A DNA stretch of 64,000 bases from JAMXLO01 sp963696645 (lineage in GTDB: Bacteria; Pseudomonadota; Alphaproteobacteria; Acetobacterales; Acetobacteraceae): assembly GCA_963696645.1 (NCBI GenBank), contig CAVOKY010000007.1, forward strand, positions 1,922,001 to 1,986,000. Direction: 5' to 3'. A program made the position numbers and the translations under genes. The notes below the pieces were generated by a model that saw only the letters and a program-made list of their open reading frames with translations, was not told where the DNA came from and searched no databases. How positions within the stretch are numbered: position 1 is the stretch's first letter; every line of letters starts with the position of its first letter. Positions 1 through 11,441 of this stretch are shown here, one piece after another.

Positions 1-2406
<2,406 letters not shown>

Positions 2407-2521
2407 GGCGCGTGTGCCTTCCGTCTGTGCGGCACGGTTGAGGGAGCGTGCCGCGGATGCAATGGTTGTATGGGCGGGTTTTTACACACCAGCCCGCCAG
2501 CGTCCACGGGGGAGGAGCGGT

Positions 2522-3117
2522 TTGTTGCAGGCAGCCGGCCTGGCGGCGTTTCGCGGCGAGCGCCTGGTGTTCCGCGACCTCGACTTTTCGGTTGCCGCGG
2601 GCGGCGCGTTGCTGCTGACCGGACCGAACGGCTCCGGCAAGTCCACGCTGCTGCGGCTGCTGGCCGGATTGTTGCGACCGGCCGCCGGGCACACTGACCT
2701 GGGACGGTGACGATGCGTTGGCTGACCCGTCGGCGCATGCCCGCCGGGTCGCCTATGTCGGTCACCAGGACGCGGTGAAGCCGGGGCTGACCGCGCGGAG
2801 AATCTGCACTTCGCGGCGCGGCTGACAGGCGGCGCGCGTGGCAGATGCGCTGGCTGCGGTCGGGCTGGAGGAACTCGCCGAGCTGCCGGCACGGATGCTG
2901 TCGGCCGGACAGAAGCGGCGGCTGGCACTGGCACGGCTCGCGCTGTCCCACGCAGCCGCTGTGGTTGCTCGACGAGCCGACGCTCGGGCTGGACGCGGCG
3001 TCGGTGGAACGGTTCGGCGGGATGCTCGACGAGCATCGCGCGCACGGCGGATTGCTGGTCGCCGCGACGCATCTGCCGCTGCCGATATCCGACGCCGCGG
3101 AACTGCAACTGCGATGA
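2522..3117 (+). pseudogene. ccmA: Heme exporter ATPase CcmA, multiply frameshifted
   Basis: ATP-binding subunit of the CcmAB heme exporter for cytochrome c maturation. It starts at a TTG (2522 or 2525) a few bases after a GGGGGAGGAG ribosome-binding site. Walker A (GPNGSGKST) is in the first frame. The signature region (MLSAGQKRRLALARLALS) and Walker B (LWLLDEPTLGLDA) lie in two further frames. At least four single-base changes are needed to join it: near 2690 (GGG-C-ACA), near 2800 (G lost before GAGAATCTG), near 2836, and near 2958 (CACGC-AG-CCG). Repaired, it gives about 200 residues, the normal length. Either genuine decay or local sequence error; the density of lesions here and in glgP exceeds the rest of the window. 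Confidence 0.85.
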
Positions 3118-3133
3118 CCCGCAAGCCAACACA

Positions 3134-3179
3134 AAGCCCCCTCCCTCAATCCCCTTGCGGGCGGGGGCTGGGGGAAGGT
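3134..3179. repeat. GC-rich intergenic hairpin repeat
   Basis: A self-complementary C-rich/G-rich stretch (AGCCCCCTCCCTC ... TTGCGGGCGGGGGCTGGGGG) fills the gap between ccmA and ccmB. It shares the core CCCCTTGCGGG with the hairpin between ileS and lspA (16944-16980), so it looks like a REP-type dispersed element rather than a terminator. Confidence 0.55.
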
Positions 3180-3203
3180 CGCCGCCGTGGCAGTGCTCGT
3201 CGC

Positions 3204-3870
3204 ATGACGCGCTTCCCCGCCGTCCTGGCGCGCGAACTCCGCCTTTCGCTCCGGCACGGCGCCGATACACTGGCCGCGCTGCTGTTCTTTCTGCTCGCGG
3301 CCTCGCTGTTCCCGCTGGCGATCGGCCCGGCGCCGGAGACTCTCGGCCGAATCGCTCCGGGCATCGTCTGGGTATGCTCCCTGCTCGCCGCGCTGCTGCC
3401 GCTGGACCGGCTGTTCGGCGCGGACTTCGAGGACGGCTCGCTCGATCAGCTTGCTGCTGTGCGGTCTGCCGCCGGCGGCGATCGCCACCGCGAAGGCGAC
3501 GGCGCACTGGCTGGTCACCGGTCTTCCCCTGCTGCTCGCCGCCGCCCCATTGGCGATGATGCTGCGAATGCCCGACGCGGCGATCCCGTCCCTGCTTGTC
3601 GGCCTGCTGCCTGGAACGATGCTGCTGTCCCTGCTGGGCACGACCGGCGCGGCGATCGTGCTGGGTGCGCGACGCGGCGGCGTGCTGCTGCCGCTGCTGG
3701 TCCTGCCGCTCGCGACACCCGTGCTGATCTTCGGTGTTGCAGCCGCCGATGCTGCATCCGGCGGGCTCAGCCCACGCCCGCATCTGCTGCTGCTCGGCGC
3801 CATGCTCGCAGCGGCCTTGCCGCTGTGCCCGCTCGCGGCCGGCGCAGGATTGCGCAGCGCCGCTGAGTAG
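3204..3870 (+). pseudogene. ccmB: Heme exporter membrane subunit CcmB, one frameshift
   Basis: Inner-membrane permease partner of CcmA in cytochrome c biogenesis. The ATG at 3204 opens a frame beginning MTRFPAVLARELRLSLR, typical of CcmB, with hydrophobic segments AALLFFLLAASLFPLAI and GIVWVCSLLAALLPL. After DGSLDQL (near 3448) one extra T moves the frame, and the remainder (LLCGLPPAAIATAKATAH, several membrane helices) continues to the stop at 3870. Repaired length is about 221 residues, normal for CcmB. A single lesion in a T/G context suggests a sequence error, though neighbouring ccmA is worse damaged. No ccmC or ccmD follows. Confidence 0.85.
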
Positions 3871-4268
3871 GTTGAACACCTTCACAGAATTAATAGACCT
3901 GGAGTTGCATTTACTCACTACGACACAATGCCGCGCTGCCGAAATGCGGCGATTTTGCGACGCCATAACAAGAACCTTTCTCCGCCACCAGGAATTCCTT
4001 GATTTCTGCGTTGCATGTGAACGACATCGTTCGATACACAGCAGTGTGAGGGACGTTCTTGATGACGCGAGCCGAATGGCGGCGTGGCGCGGCTATTTAT
4101 CGGGATGACGCGCGCAGCATTCAAAGCGCAATGCGAACGATGCCTGTATGGGTCGGCAATGGCAAAACGCCATCTTGGCGATCCGGCTCTGGCGGATTGT
4201 TGCATTGCAGCAGTCAGCAGGCAGCCGCGCCTCCACTAGATGGTCTCGAAGGACATTAGTGACACGCC
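3871..4268. other. Intergenic region, no gene recognised
   Basis: About 400 bases between ccmB and glgP, with a slightly more AT-rich first half. No conserved open frame, tRNA or clear terminator was seen. It may hold the glgP promoter, but no convincing boxes were found. Confidence 0.5.
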
Positions 4269-6776
4269 ATGGACGTTCCTCAATCGTTGCTCTCCCCTCC
4301 CCGTCGCAGCCTGATCCCAAGCATCGATCCGTCCACGCCGGCCGAGCAAGCCGGCTCGCTGCGCCGCTTGATCATGGCCAAGCTGACCTACGCCATTGGC
4401 TGCGACCCGCAGGTCGCCACGGACCGCGACTGGTTCGTCGCCGCGGCACTGGCGGTGCGTGACCGCATCGTCGACCGCTGGCTGGCCGGTGCGCGCAACG
4501 ACCAGATCCAGAACCGCAAGCGCGTCTGCTATCTGTCGATGGAGTTCCTGCTCGGCCGGATGTTGCTGGATTCGCTGAACAACCTGGGCCTGACCGAACC
4601 GATGCGGCGCGCGCTGGCCGAGCTCGGCGTGGACTTCGAGCGCCTGCGCACCTTCGAACCCGACCCGGCACTCGGCAATGGCGGCCTCGGCCGGCTGGCG
4701 GCCTGCTTCATGGAGAGCATGGCGAGCCTCGGCATCCCCGCCCATGGCTTCGGCATCCGCTACGATCACGGCATGTTCCAGCAGGTCATCAAGGACGGCT
4801 GGCAGCATGAATATCCGGAGAACCTGGCTCGACCTTCGGCAATCCGTGGGAGTTCGAGCGGCGGGACGTCAGCTACGCGATAGGCTTCGGCGGCACCGTC
4901 GAATTGCGCAGGCAGCGCGGACGGCACTCGCGCTCGGCGACTGGCAACCGCAGGAGACCGTCGTCGCGGTTGCCTACGACATGCCCATGGTCGGCTGGCG
5001 CGGCCGGCACGTGAACACGTTGCGTCTGTGGTCGGCGCGCGCCTGGACCCGCTGGCGCTGGAGGCATTCAACCGCGGCGATCATGTCGGTGCGTTGGCCG
5101 CGCGTGCGCAGGCCAGCGCGATTTCGCAGATCCTCTATCCCAGCGACGAGACGCTGGCCGGCCAGGAGTTGCGGCTGCGGCAGGAATACTTCCTGTCCTC
5201 CGCCTCGCTGCAGAATTTGCTGGCCCGGCACGTCCGGCTGCACGGCGACGTGCACAACCTGGCGGACAAATGCGCCATCCAGCTCAACGACACCCACCCC
5301 GCCATCGCGGTGCCGGAACTGATGCGGCTGCTGGTGGACCAGCACGGCATTGCATGGCCGGAGGCATGGCGGATCACCACCGACGCCATCTCCTACACCA
5401 ATCACACGCTGCTGCCCGAGGCGCTGGAAACCTGGCCGGTGCCGCTGATGCAGCGGCTGCTGCCGCGCCACATGCAGATCATCTACGAGATCAACAAACA
5501 GCACCTCGACGGGCTGGCGCGTTCCGGTCGGCCGGACGCGCCGTCGCTGCACGAGGTGTCGATCATCGATGATGGCGGCGACCGGCGCGTGCGCATGGGC
5601 ACGCTGGCGTTCCTGGGCTCGCACAAGGTGAACGGCGTGTCGGCGCTGCATTCCGAACTGATGCGCCGCACGGTGTTCCAGCCGCTGCATCGCCTGTATC
5701 CGGACCGTATCGTCAACAAGACCAACGGCATCACCTTCCGCCGCTGGCTGTTCACCGCCAATCCGCGGCTGACCGCCGTGCTGCAGGATGCCATCGGGCC
5801 GGAGGTGCTGGACGATCCGATGGCACTCGAGCGGCTGGCGCCGATGGCTGACGATGCCGCGCTGCGCGACCGGCTGATCGCCTCCCGGCGCGCCAACAAG
5901 GCGGCGCTGGCGACCCTGATCCGCGAGCGCCTGGAGATCACGATCGATCCTGACGCGCTGATCGACGTGCAGATCAAGCGCGTCCATGAATACAAGCGGC
6001 AGTTGCTGAACATCCTGGAGACCGTCGCGCTGTACCACGCGATCCGCGCCGAACCCGCGCGGGACTGGGTGCCACGGGTGAAGATCTTCGCCGGACGGGC
6101 CGCTGCCAGCTATCAGCGCGCCAAGCTGATCATCAAGCTGATCCATGACGTGGCGCAGCGTGGTGAACAATGATCCGCTGGTGCGCCGGCCGCCTCAAGG
6201 TCGTGTTCCTGCCGGACTACAACGTCAGCGTGGCCGAGCTGGTCATACCCGCCGCGGATCTGTCCGAGCAGATCTCGACCGCGGGCATGGAGGCGTCGGG
6301 CACCGGCAACATGAAGCTGGCGCTGAACGGCGCGCTCACCATCGGCACGATGGACGGCGCGAACCTGGAAATCCTCGACCGGGTGGGCGGGGACAACATG
6401 TTCATGTTTGGCCTGACGGCGCAGGAGGTCGATGAGCGCCGCCGGCGGCCGCACGCGCGGAAGCGGTTCTCGCCGGCGTTGCAGCAGGTGCTGGATGCGG
6501 TTGGCGGCGGCGTGTTCTCGCCGGATGAGCCCGAGCGTTACCGTGATCTGGTCGCCGACCTGACCGGCCAGCGACTGGTTCATGGTGACGGCGGATTTCG
6601 ACGCCTACCTCGACGCGCAATGCGCTGTCGCAGAGCGCTGGCGTGACCAGTCCGCCTGGTGGCGGTCGAGCGTGCTGAACACGGCGCACATGGGCTGGTT
6701 CTCGTCCGACCGCACGATCAGCGAATACGCCGCGGATATCTGGAATGTGCCGGTGGGTGTGGACGACGCGGCGTGA
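4269..6776 (+). pseudogene. glgP: Glycogen/starch phosphorylase, multiply frameshifted
   Basis: PLP-dependent phosphorolysis of glycogen to glucose-1-phosphate. Family sequence runs from the ATG at 4269 to the TGA at 6776 in pieces: RVCYLSMEFLLGRML and ALGNGGLGRLAACF (frame 1), FGNPWEFERRDVSYAIG (frame 2), TVVAVAYDMPMVGWRG (frame 3), a long central block with QLNDTHPAIAVPELMR, FLPDYNVSVAELVIPAADLS with the PLP-lysine segment EASGTGNMKLALNG, and a C-terminal WFSSDRTISEYA. At least six indels are needed (near 4830, 4835, 4900, 5038, 6165 and 6590). Repaired length is about 830 residues, normal. With this many lesions in 2.5 kb it is either a decaying gene or a poorly resolved assembly segment. 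Confidence 0.9.
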
Positions 6777-6814
6777 GCGAGGCGTAGCGGGCGATCGTGC
6801 GCCAGGCTCCAGGG

Positions 6815-6832
6815 TCCTCGCATTCGCGAGGA
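6815..6832. repeat. Small perfect hairpin upstream of the RuBisCO-like gene
   Basis: TCCTCGC-ATTC-GCGAGGA, a 7-bp perfect stem with a 4-base loop, in the 108-bp gap between glgP and the RuBisCO-like gene. There is no T-run after it, so it is more like a dispersed intergenic repeat than a terminator. Confidence 0.45.
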
Positions 6833-6884
6833 TGACGACACGCGGGTTGCCGTCTCCGCGAAATCGGGAACCCAGGGGACTATC

Positions 6885-7979
6885 GTGACCACATCGCGCT
6901 TCACCACCGTCTATCGCGTGCGCGGCGATGCCGGCTCGATCGAGGCACGGGCGCAATCCATCGCCGTCGAGCAGAGCGTGGAAATGCCGGTCTCCGCCAT
7001 CGCCGAGCCCGGGATCCTGCACGACATCGTCGGCCAGGTCGAAGCCATCGAGGACCGCGGCGACGGCCTGTTCGACGTCCGCATCGGCCTGGCGACCGCC
7101 ACCACCGGGCCGGACGCCGGGCAGTTCCTCAACATGGTGTTCGGCAACACCTCGCTGCACGACGATGTCGTGCTGCTGGATGTCGAAATCCCCGTCGAGT
7201 TGGCCGCAAGCTTCGGCGGCCCGCGACACGGGCTCGACGGCCTGCGCCGGCGTATCGGCGCGGTCGGCCGAGCCCTCACCTGCTCGGCGCTGAAACCGCA
7301 GGGCGTGCCGCCCGCGCGACTGGCCGAACTGGCACAGCAGTTCGCTCGCGGCGGCATCGATTTCATCAAGGACGACCACGGTCTGGCCGACCAGCGCTAC
7401 TCGCCATTCGCCGAACGCGTCGCCGCGATCGCCAAAGCCGTCGCGAGCGCCGGCCACGCCACACGCTACGTTCCCAGCCTATCGGGCGATCTCGACCAGA
7501 TGCGCCGCCAGATCGAGATCGCACGCTCGCTCGGCATCGACACGGTGCTGATCGCGCCGATGCTGGCCGGCTGGTCGAATTTCCAGTCGTTGGTGCAGCA
7601 GTTCGGGGACATTGCGTTCTTCGCGCATCCCACCATGGGAGGCGCCGCGCGCATCGTGCCGGAATTGCTGATCGGCAAGCTGTTCCGCCTGCTGGGCGCG
7701 GATGCGGTGATCTTCCCCAACCACGGCGGCCGCTTCGGCTACACGCCGGACACCTGTCGCCGTCTGGCCGACCAGGCCCGCGCACCATGGGACGGCATCC
7801 GACCCAGCGTCCCGGTCCCGGCCGGCGGCATGACGCTGGACCGCGTGCCGGAGCTGCTTGACTTCTACGGACCGGACGCGATGTTGCTGATCGGTGGCAG
7901 CCTGCTCGCCGCGCGCGAGCGGCTCACCGAGGAGACCGCGGCCTTCACAGGCGCGGTGGCACAACACACCTACCGGTAG
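6885..7979 (+). CDS. RuBisCO-like protein (form IV)
   Basis: A 364-residue RuBisCO large-subunit homologue, shorter than true RbcL (~475). It starts at GTG 6885 after a CAGGGGAC-type ribosome site. Lys137 in ALKPQG corresponds to the catalytic KPK lysine. The metal-site segment is GGIDFIKDDHGL (Lys162, Asp164, His165), so the usual K-x-D-E has His for Glu. His248 in FAHPTMG is kept, but loop 6 is replaced by NHGGRFGYT, so carboxylation is not expected. Known RuBisCO-like proteins isomerise or decarboxylate sugar phosphates (methylthioribulose-1-phosphate, 3-oxo-isoapionate-4-phosphate). The cupin gene 6 bases downstream mirrors the R. rubrum methylthioxylulose pathway, so an MTA-salvage isomerase role is the best inference. 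Confidence 0.88.
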   Translation: MTTSRFTTVYRVRGDAGSIEARAQSIAVEQSVEMPVSAIAEPGILHDIVGQVEAIEDRGDGLFDVRIGLATATTGPDAGQFLNMVFGNTSLHDDVVLLDVEIPVELAASFGGPRHGLDGLRRRIGAVGRALTCSALKPQGVPPARLAELAQQFARGGIDFIKDDHGLADQRYSPFAERVAAIAKAVASAGHATRYVPSLSGDLDQMRRQIEIARSLGIDTVLIAPMLAGWSNFQSLVQQFGDIAFFAHPTMGGAARIVPELLIGKLFRLLGADAVIFPNHGGRFGYTPDTCRRLADQARAPWDGIRPSVPVPAGGMTLDRVPELLDFYGPDAMLLIGGSLLAARERLTEETAAFTGAVAQHTYR

Positions 7980-7985
7980 ACGCAC

Positions 7986-8444
7986 ATGGACATCGAACAG
8001 CAGCCGCAATTCCGCGAATTCCGCCAGGACTATCGCTGGGATGACGTTGCCTGCATGCCATACAAGGAAGATGGCAGCGCGCCGTTCAAGGCGATCTCGC
8101 GGCAGGTGCTGTTCTCTGAACCGAAGCTGGGCTGTGAGCTGCGGTATTTCGAAATGGCGGCCGGCGGGTATTCCACACTCGAGCGCCATGAGCACATGCA
8201 CGCGGTGATGATCCTGCGCGGGCATGGCCAATGCCTGCTCGGTGAGACGGTGCGGTCGGTCAAGCCGTTCGACCTCGTCACTATTCCGTCGATGACCTGG
8301 CACCAGTTCCGCGCCAGCGACGGTGAGCCGTTCGGTTTCCTCTGCATGGTCAATGCGCTGCGCGACAAGCCGCAGTTGCCCACCGAACAGGAGCTGGCGG
8401 CGTTGAAATCGCATCCCACAGTGGCCGCGTTCCTCGTGACATAG
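7986..8444 (+). CDS. Cupin-domain protein, candidate methylthioxylulose-phosphate sulfurylase
   Basis: A 152-residue single-domain cupin. Metal-ligand motif 1 is ERHEHMHAVMILRGHG (His68, His70 and possibly His72) and motif 2 is IPSMTWHQF (His106). It starts 6 bases after the RuBisCO-like stop codon, so the two are almost certainly one transcript. In Rhodospirillum rubrum a RuBisCO-like protein and a cupin act in succession to make 1-methylthio-xylulose-5-phosphate and then release methanethiol, giving deoxyxylulose-5-phosphate for isoprenoids (established knowledge). Assigning that role here rests on gene pairing and general similarity and is inference. Other MTA-salvage genes (mtnP, mtnK) are not in the window. 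Confidence 0.8.
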   Translation: MDIEQQPQFREFRQDYRWDDVACMPYKEDGSAPFKAISRQVLFSEPKLGCELRYFEMAAGGYSTLERHEHMHAVMILRGHGQCLLGETVRSVKPFDLVTIPSMTWHQFRASDGEPFGFLCMVNALRDKPQLPTEQELAALKSHPTVAAFLVT

Positions 8445-8800
8445 CGCTCGCCGATTGCCGGCCTGGCCGGGAGACGGCCCGGTGACGTGCGTGACAGGTG
8501 GTCGGAGGCATGGCTGAGGGGGCGCGGCGGGACGGCGTATTGGATTTTGCCGCCGCGCGGCTTCGGGGCTTGACTGCGCGATCGTGACCGAAGGGATGGC
8601 AATGATGCCGTCGACGGCCAGGCGTGTCTGTCGCGTCCGCAGGGATGATTGCGGGACTGCTGTCTCGGACACGTAAATTCGCCGCCATCGGACCCGGTGA
8701 CCGAGACGTCGTCCCCTGGTTAGGACCTGGCGGACTCACAGGGGCAGCCACAAGCCCTCAGCCGTTCCGCACGGCCGCAGCTTTCGGGTGGACGCCAGCA
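8445..8800. other. Intergenic region, no gene recognised
   Basis: About 355 bases between the convergent cupin and Uma2 genes. No conserved frame, tRNA or clear hairpin with a T-run was found. Confidence 0.45.
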
Positions 8801-9391
8801 CTATCCCAATAATTGGCTGATCGCGATCGTGACACCCGGGAGCGCCTCAACCGTCCCGACGCTCCCGGGGCCCTTCCGTTCGACCGAAACATATCTGTCA
8901 CCGGAGGGCGTTCGGTAGATTTCGACCTCTCTGACTTCCAAATTCACGATCCAGAACTCGGGAATACCGGCGCCGGCGTATAGGGCGAGCTTCACCCGAC
9001 GGTCTCGGCGCAGCGTCGTATCGGAAACTTCCACGGCGAGCATGATGGCCTCGGGCCGTGGGCCCCTCGTCTCGTAGCCAGGGCGTGGCCGAAGCACCGA
9101 GAAGTCCGGCTGCGGCTCGCTATGCAGGCTCAAACGGACCGGATTGCCGACCGCAACGATACCGCGTTCGCCGACAGCCAACACCAGCAGGCGGTTGAGC
9201 TGGTTGCTGATGGCAGCATGCGCGTCCCCGATCGGCGCCATCTCAACAATCTCTCCCTCGATGAGCTCGACGCGGGCATCGGCGTCCAGCAACCCGACCT
9301 CGCCCATTCGGTGGTATTCGTCGACTGTCCACAGATGCCGAGGCAGTTCCGGGCAGCGTGACAGCACACTCGCGCCGGCCTCCACGTCCAT
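8801..9391 (-). CDS. Uma2-family (DUF820) restriction-endonuclease-fold protein
   Basis: A 196-residue protein. The ATG at 9391 is chosen because AAGGAGGCGCGAG sits directly upstream; the frame is open a further 21 codons without a better site. Family features are the N-terminal LWTVDEYHRMGEVGLLD, ARVELIEGEIVEMAPIG with the conserved Glu, a QPDFSVLRPRPGYE segment with the Pro-Asp, and AIMLAVEVSDTTLRRDR carrying the E-x-S/V core, then PEFWIVNL. These match the PD-(D/E)xK nuclease fold of Uma2 proteins, which are widespread in cyanobacteria and soil bacteria and have no settled function. It stands alone. Confidence 0.85.
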   Translation of the reverse strand: MDVEAGASVLSRCPELPRHLWTVDEYHRMGEVGLLDADARVELIEGEIVEMAPIGDAHAAISNQLNRLLVLAVGERGIVAVGNPVRLSLHSEPQPDFSVLRPRPGYETRGPRPEAIMLAVEVSDTTLRRDRRVKLALYAGAGIPEFWIVNLEVREVEIYRTPSGDRYVSVERKGPGSVGTVEALPGVTIAISQLLG

Positions 9392-9765
9392 CTCGCGCCT
9401 CCTTTTGCTTGACCCGTCAGTATAGCCAGCGGCCGCCACTCTGTCATGGCGCACGCAACGCCCCGATGGCGGGTCCAGGAGAGGACGGGATCCGCTCCGC
9501 TTTCGACCCGACTACGCGCCCAAATTTTAGCCCCTCTTCGCGGGTTCGCTGTCCGAAAGCGGCATTTTTCGGCGATCGGCGCCCGTCACCTGTTTGATAT
9601 TCCACACAGATATTCAGCCGCGACTGCTGAAAACCGCTGTAGTGAAGACTTACTGGCGAATGCGCGTCGCGGTTGTGACCCAGAACCTTCATCCACCCGT
9701 CATCAAGCCGCCGCCCCGCATCTCTAGAACGCTGCCCAACGTCGCAAAGACGGGGAGAACAACAA
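9392..9765. other. Divergent intergenic region upstream of phnD
   Basis: About 370 bases between the Uma2-family gene and phnD. It must carry the promoters of both genes. No pho-box-like direct repeat or clear promoter could be picked out by eye; the only firm signal is the phnD ribosome site GGGGAGAAC near 9752-9760. Confidence 0.45.
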
Positions 9766-10671
9766 ATGAATGGTAAATTTTGCTGGGTCGCCGTCGCCGT
9801 CGTCGCCGGCTGCCTTGCCGCTACGCCGGTCACTTTCGCCGCCAACGCCAGTGACTGTCCCAACGATGGCGTGGTCCGCTTCGGCGTCGAACCCTACGAC
9901 ACCTCCGCCAAGCTGGTGCCGATCTACGACCACATCGGCAAGCTGCTCGGCGACAAACTCGGCTGCGAGGTGAAGATCTACGTCACCATCAGCTACAACG
10001 CCGAGATCGAGGCGATGCGCAGCGGCAAGCTCGAGATCGGCGAGTTCGGTCCCCTCGGCTACGTCCTGGCGCACCAGGTCGCCAAGGCCGAAGCGGTCGC
10101 CGCCTTCGGCAACGCGCAAGGCGAGCCCGACCACTACTGGGCCAGCCTCGTCACCTGGCCCGGCTCCGGCATCAAGACGGTCGCCGAAATTCGCGGCCAC
10201 TCGTTTGCCTTCTCCGACCCCGCCTCCACGTCAGGCCATCTGTTCCCCGCCTATGGTTTGCGCAAGGCCGGAATCGACCCGGACCACGACATCAGGGCGA
10301 TCTACGCGGGCAGCCACACTTCGTCGTTCGAGGCGCTCTACAATCACAAGGTGGACGCCGGCGAACTCAACAGCGAGCAGCTCGAATCAGCGACGCAGCG
10401 CGGACACTACAAGGACGGCGATGTGGTCTTCCTGTGGAAGTCGGACCCGATCCCCACCGACCCGATCAGCGTGCGCGGCGACCTGCCGCCAGAGTTCAAG
10501 GCGCGGCTGATCGGCGTGCTGCAGACGCTCGACCTGTCCGCCCTGCCGGAAGCCGACCGCAAGATCATGGGTCTCGGCGGCAACCGCTTCGTGCCGCAGA
10601 CCGACGCCGCCTATGACGGCATCCGCGACCTGGTGAAGACGCTGAACATCGACCTCGAGAAGCTGAGCTGA
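9766..10671 (+). CDS. phnD: Phosphonate-type ABC transporter substrate-binding protein
   Basis: Periplasmic binding protein of a PhnCDE importer. It has 301 residues with an N-terminal export signal (MNGKFCWVAVAVVAGCLAA, cleavage probably after TFA; the VAGC could also serve as a lipobox). Family landmarks are LVPIYDHIGKLLGDKLGC, YNAEIEAMRSGKLEIGEFG and FSDPASTSGHLFP. It has a good ribosome site (GGGGAGAAC) and phnC follows 35 bases later. PhnD proteins bind phosphonates, phosphite or organophosphates. No C-P lyase or phosphite genes are in the window, so the ligand is unknown. Confidence 0.92.
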   Translation: MNGKFCWVAVAVVAGCLAATPVTFAANASDCPNDGVVRFGVEPYDTSAKLVPIYDHIGKLLGDKLGCEVKIYVTISYNAEIEAMRSGKLEIGEFGPLGYVLAHQVAKAEAVAAFGNAQGEPDHYWASLVTWPGSGIKTVAEIRGHSFAFSDPASTSGHLFPAYGLRKAGIDPDHDIRAIYAGSHTSSFEALYNHKVDAGELNSEQLESATQRGHYKDGDVVFLWKSDPIPTDPISVRGDLPPEFKARLIGVLQTLDLSALPEADRKIMGLGGNRFVPQTDAAYDGIRDLVKTLNIDLEKLS

Positions 10672-10706
10672 TTCCCCTTCCCACCGGACAGCCACCGCTG
10701 CTCGGG

Positions 10707-11441
10707 GTGCGCGGGCTGTCGCTGCGCTATCCCAATGGCAAACTGGCGCTCTCCGAAGTCGACCTCGACGTGCGGGCCGGAGAACTGCTGATCGTGCTCG
10801 GCGGCAACGGCTGCGGCAAGACCACGCTGTTACGCTGTGTGACCCGCGCGCTGGCGCCGACCGCGGGAGAGGTGTGGCTCAGCGGCGTGGAAGTCTCCCG
10901 ACTTTCCGGCGAGAAGTTGCGCCGTGCACGGCTGGATCTGGCGATGATCTGGCAGCACGCCAGTCTGGTGCGCCGGCGCAGCGTACTTGCCAATGTTGCC
11001 GCCGGCGCGCTGGGTCGGCGCCAGACGCTATGGACCTCGCTCGGCGGGCTGCCTGCCGAAGAGCTTCGAGCAGCGCACGACTACCTCCAGCAGGTCGGCA
11101 TGTCGCATCTGGCAACCCAGCGCGCCGGCACGCTGTCGGGTGGCCAGGCGCAGCGGGTGGCGATCGCCCGGGCACTCGCCCAGCGTCCCCTGGTGGTGCT
11201 GGCCGACGAACCAGTGGCGAGCCTGGACCCCGAAGCAGCACAGGACATCATGCAGTTGTTGCGCCGGCTGGCGCACCAGGACGGCCTGGCCGTGCTCTGT
11301 GTGCTGCATCAGGTGGATCTCGCCTTCGCCTATGCCGATCGGGTGGTCGGCATGCGCGACGGCCAGGTCGCATTCGACCAGACGCGAGCCGGGTTGTCGC
11401 AGGAGGCGGTGCATCAGCTCTACCTGGCGGCAGCGGCTTGA
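10707..11441 (+). CDS. phnC: Phosphonate-type ABC transporter ATPase
   Basis: ATP-binding subunit driving uptake through PhnE; 244 residues from GTG 10707. Walker A is GGNGCGKTT, the signature is LSGGQAQRVAIARALA, Walker B is LVVLADEPVASLD, and the switch His lies in VLHQVD. The coding frame is open upstream to the end of phnD and family proteins usually have a few residues before RGLSLRYPNG, so the true start may lie between 10671 and 10707 at an unusual codon. The last codon overlaps the start of phnE. Confidence 0.93.
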   Translation: MRGLSLRYPNGKLALSEVDLDVRAGELLIVLGGNGCGKTTLLRCVTRALAPTAGEVWLSGVEVSRLSGEKLRRARLDLAMIWQHASLVRRRSVLANVAAGALGRRQTLWTSLGGLPAEELRAAHDYLQQVGMSHLATQRAGTLSGGQAQRVAIARALAQRPLVVLADEPVASLDPEAAQDIMQLLRRLAHQDGLAVLCVLHQVDLAFAYADRVVGMRDGQVAFDQTRAGLSQEAVHQLYLAAAA

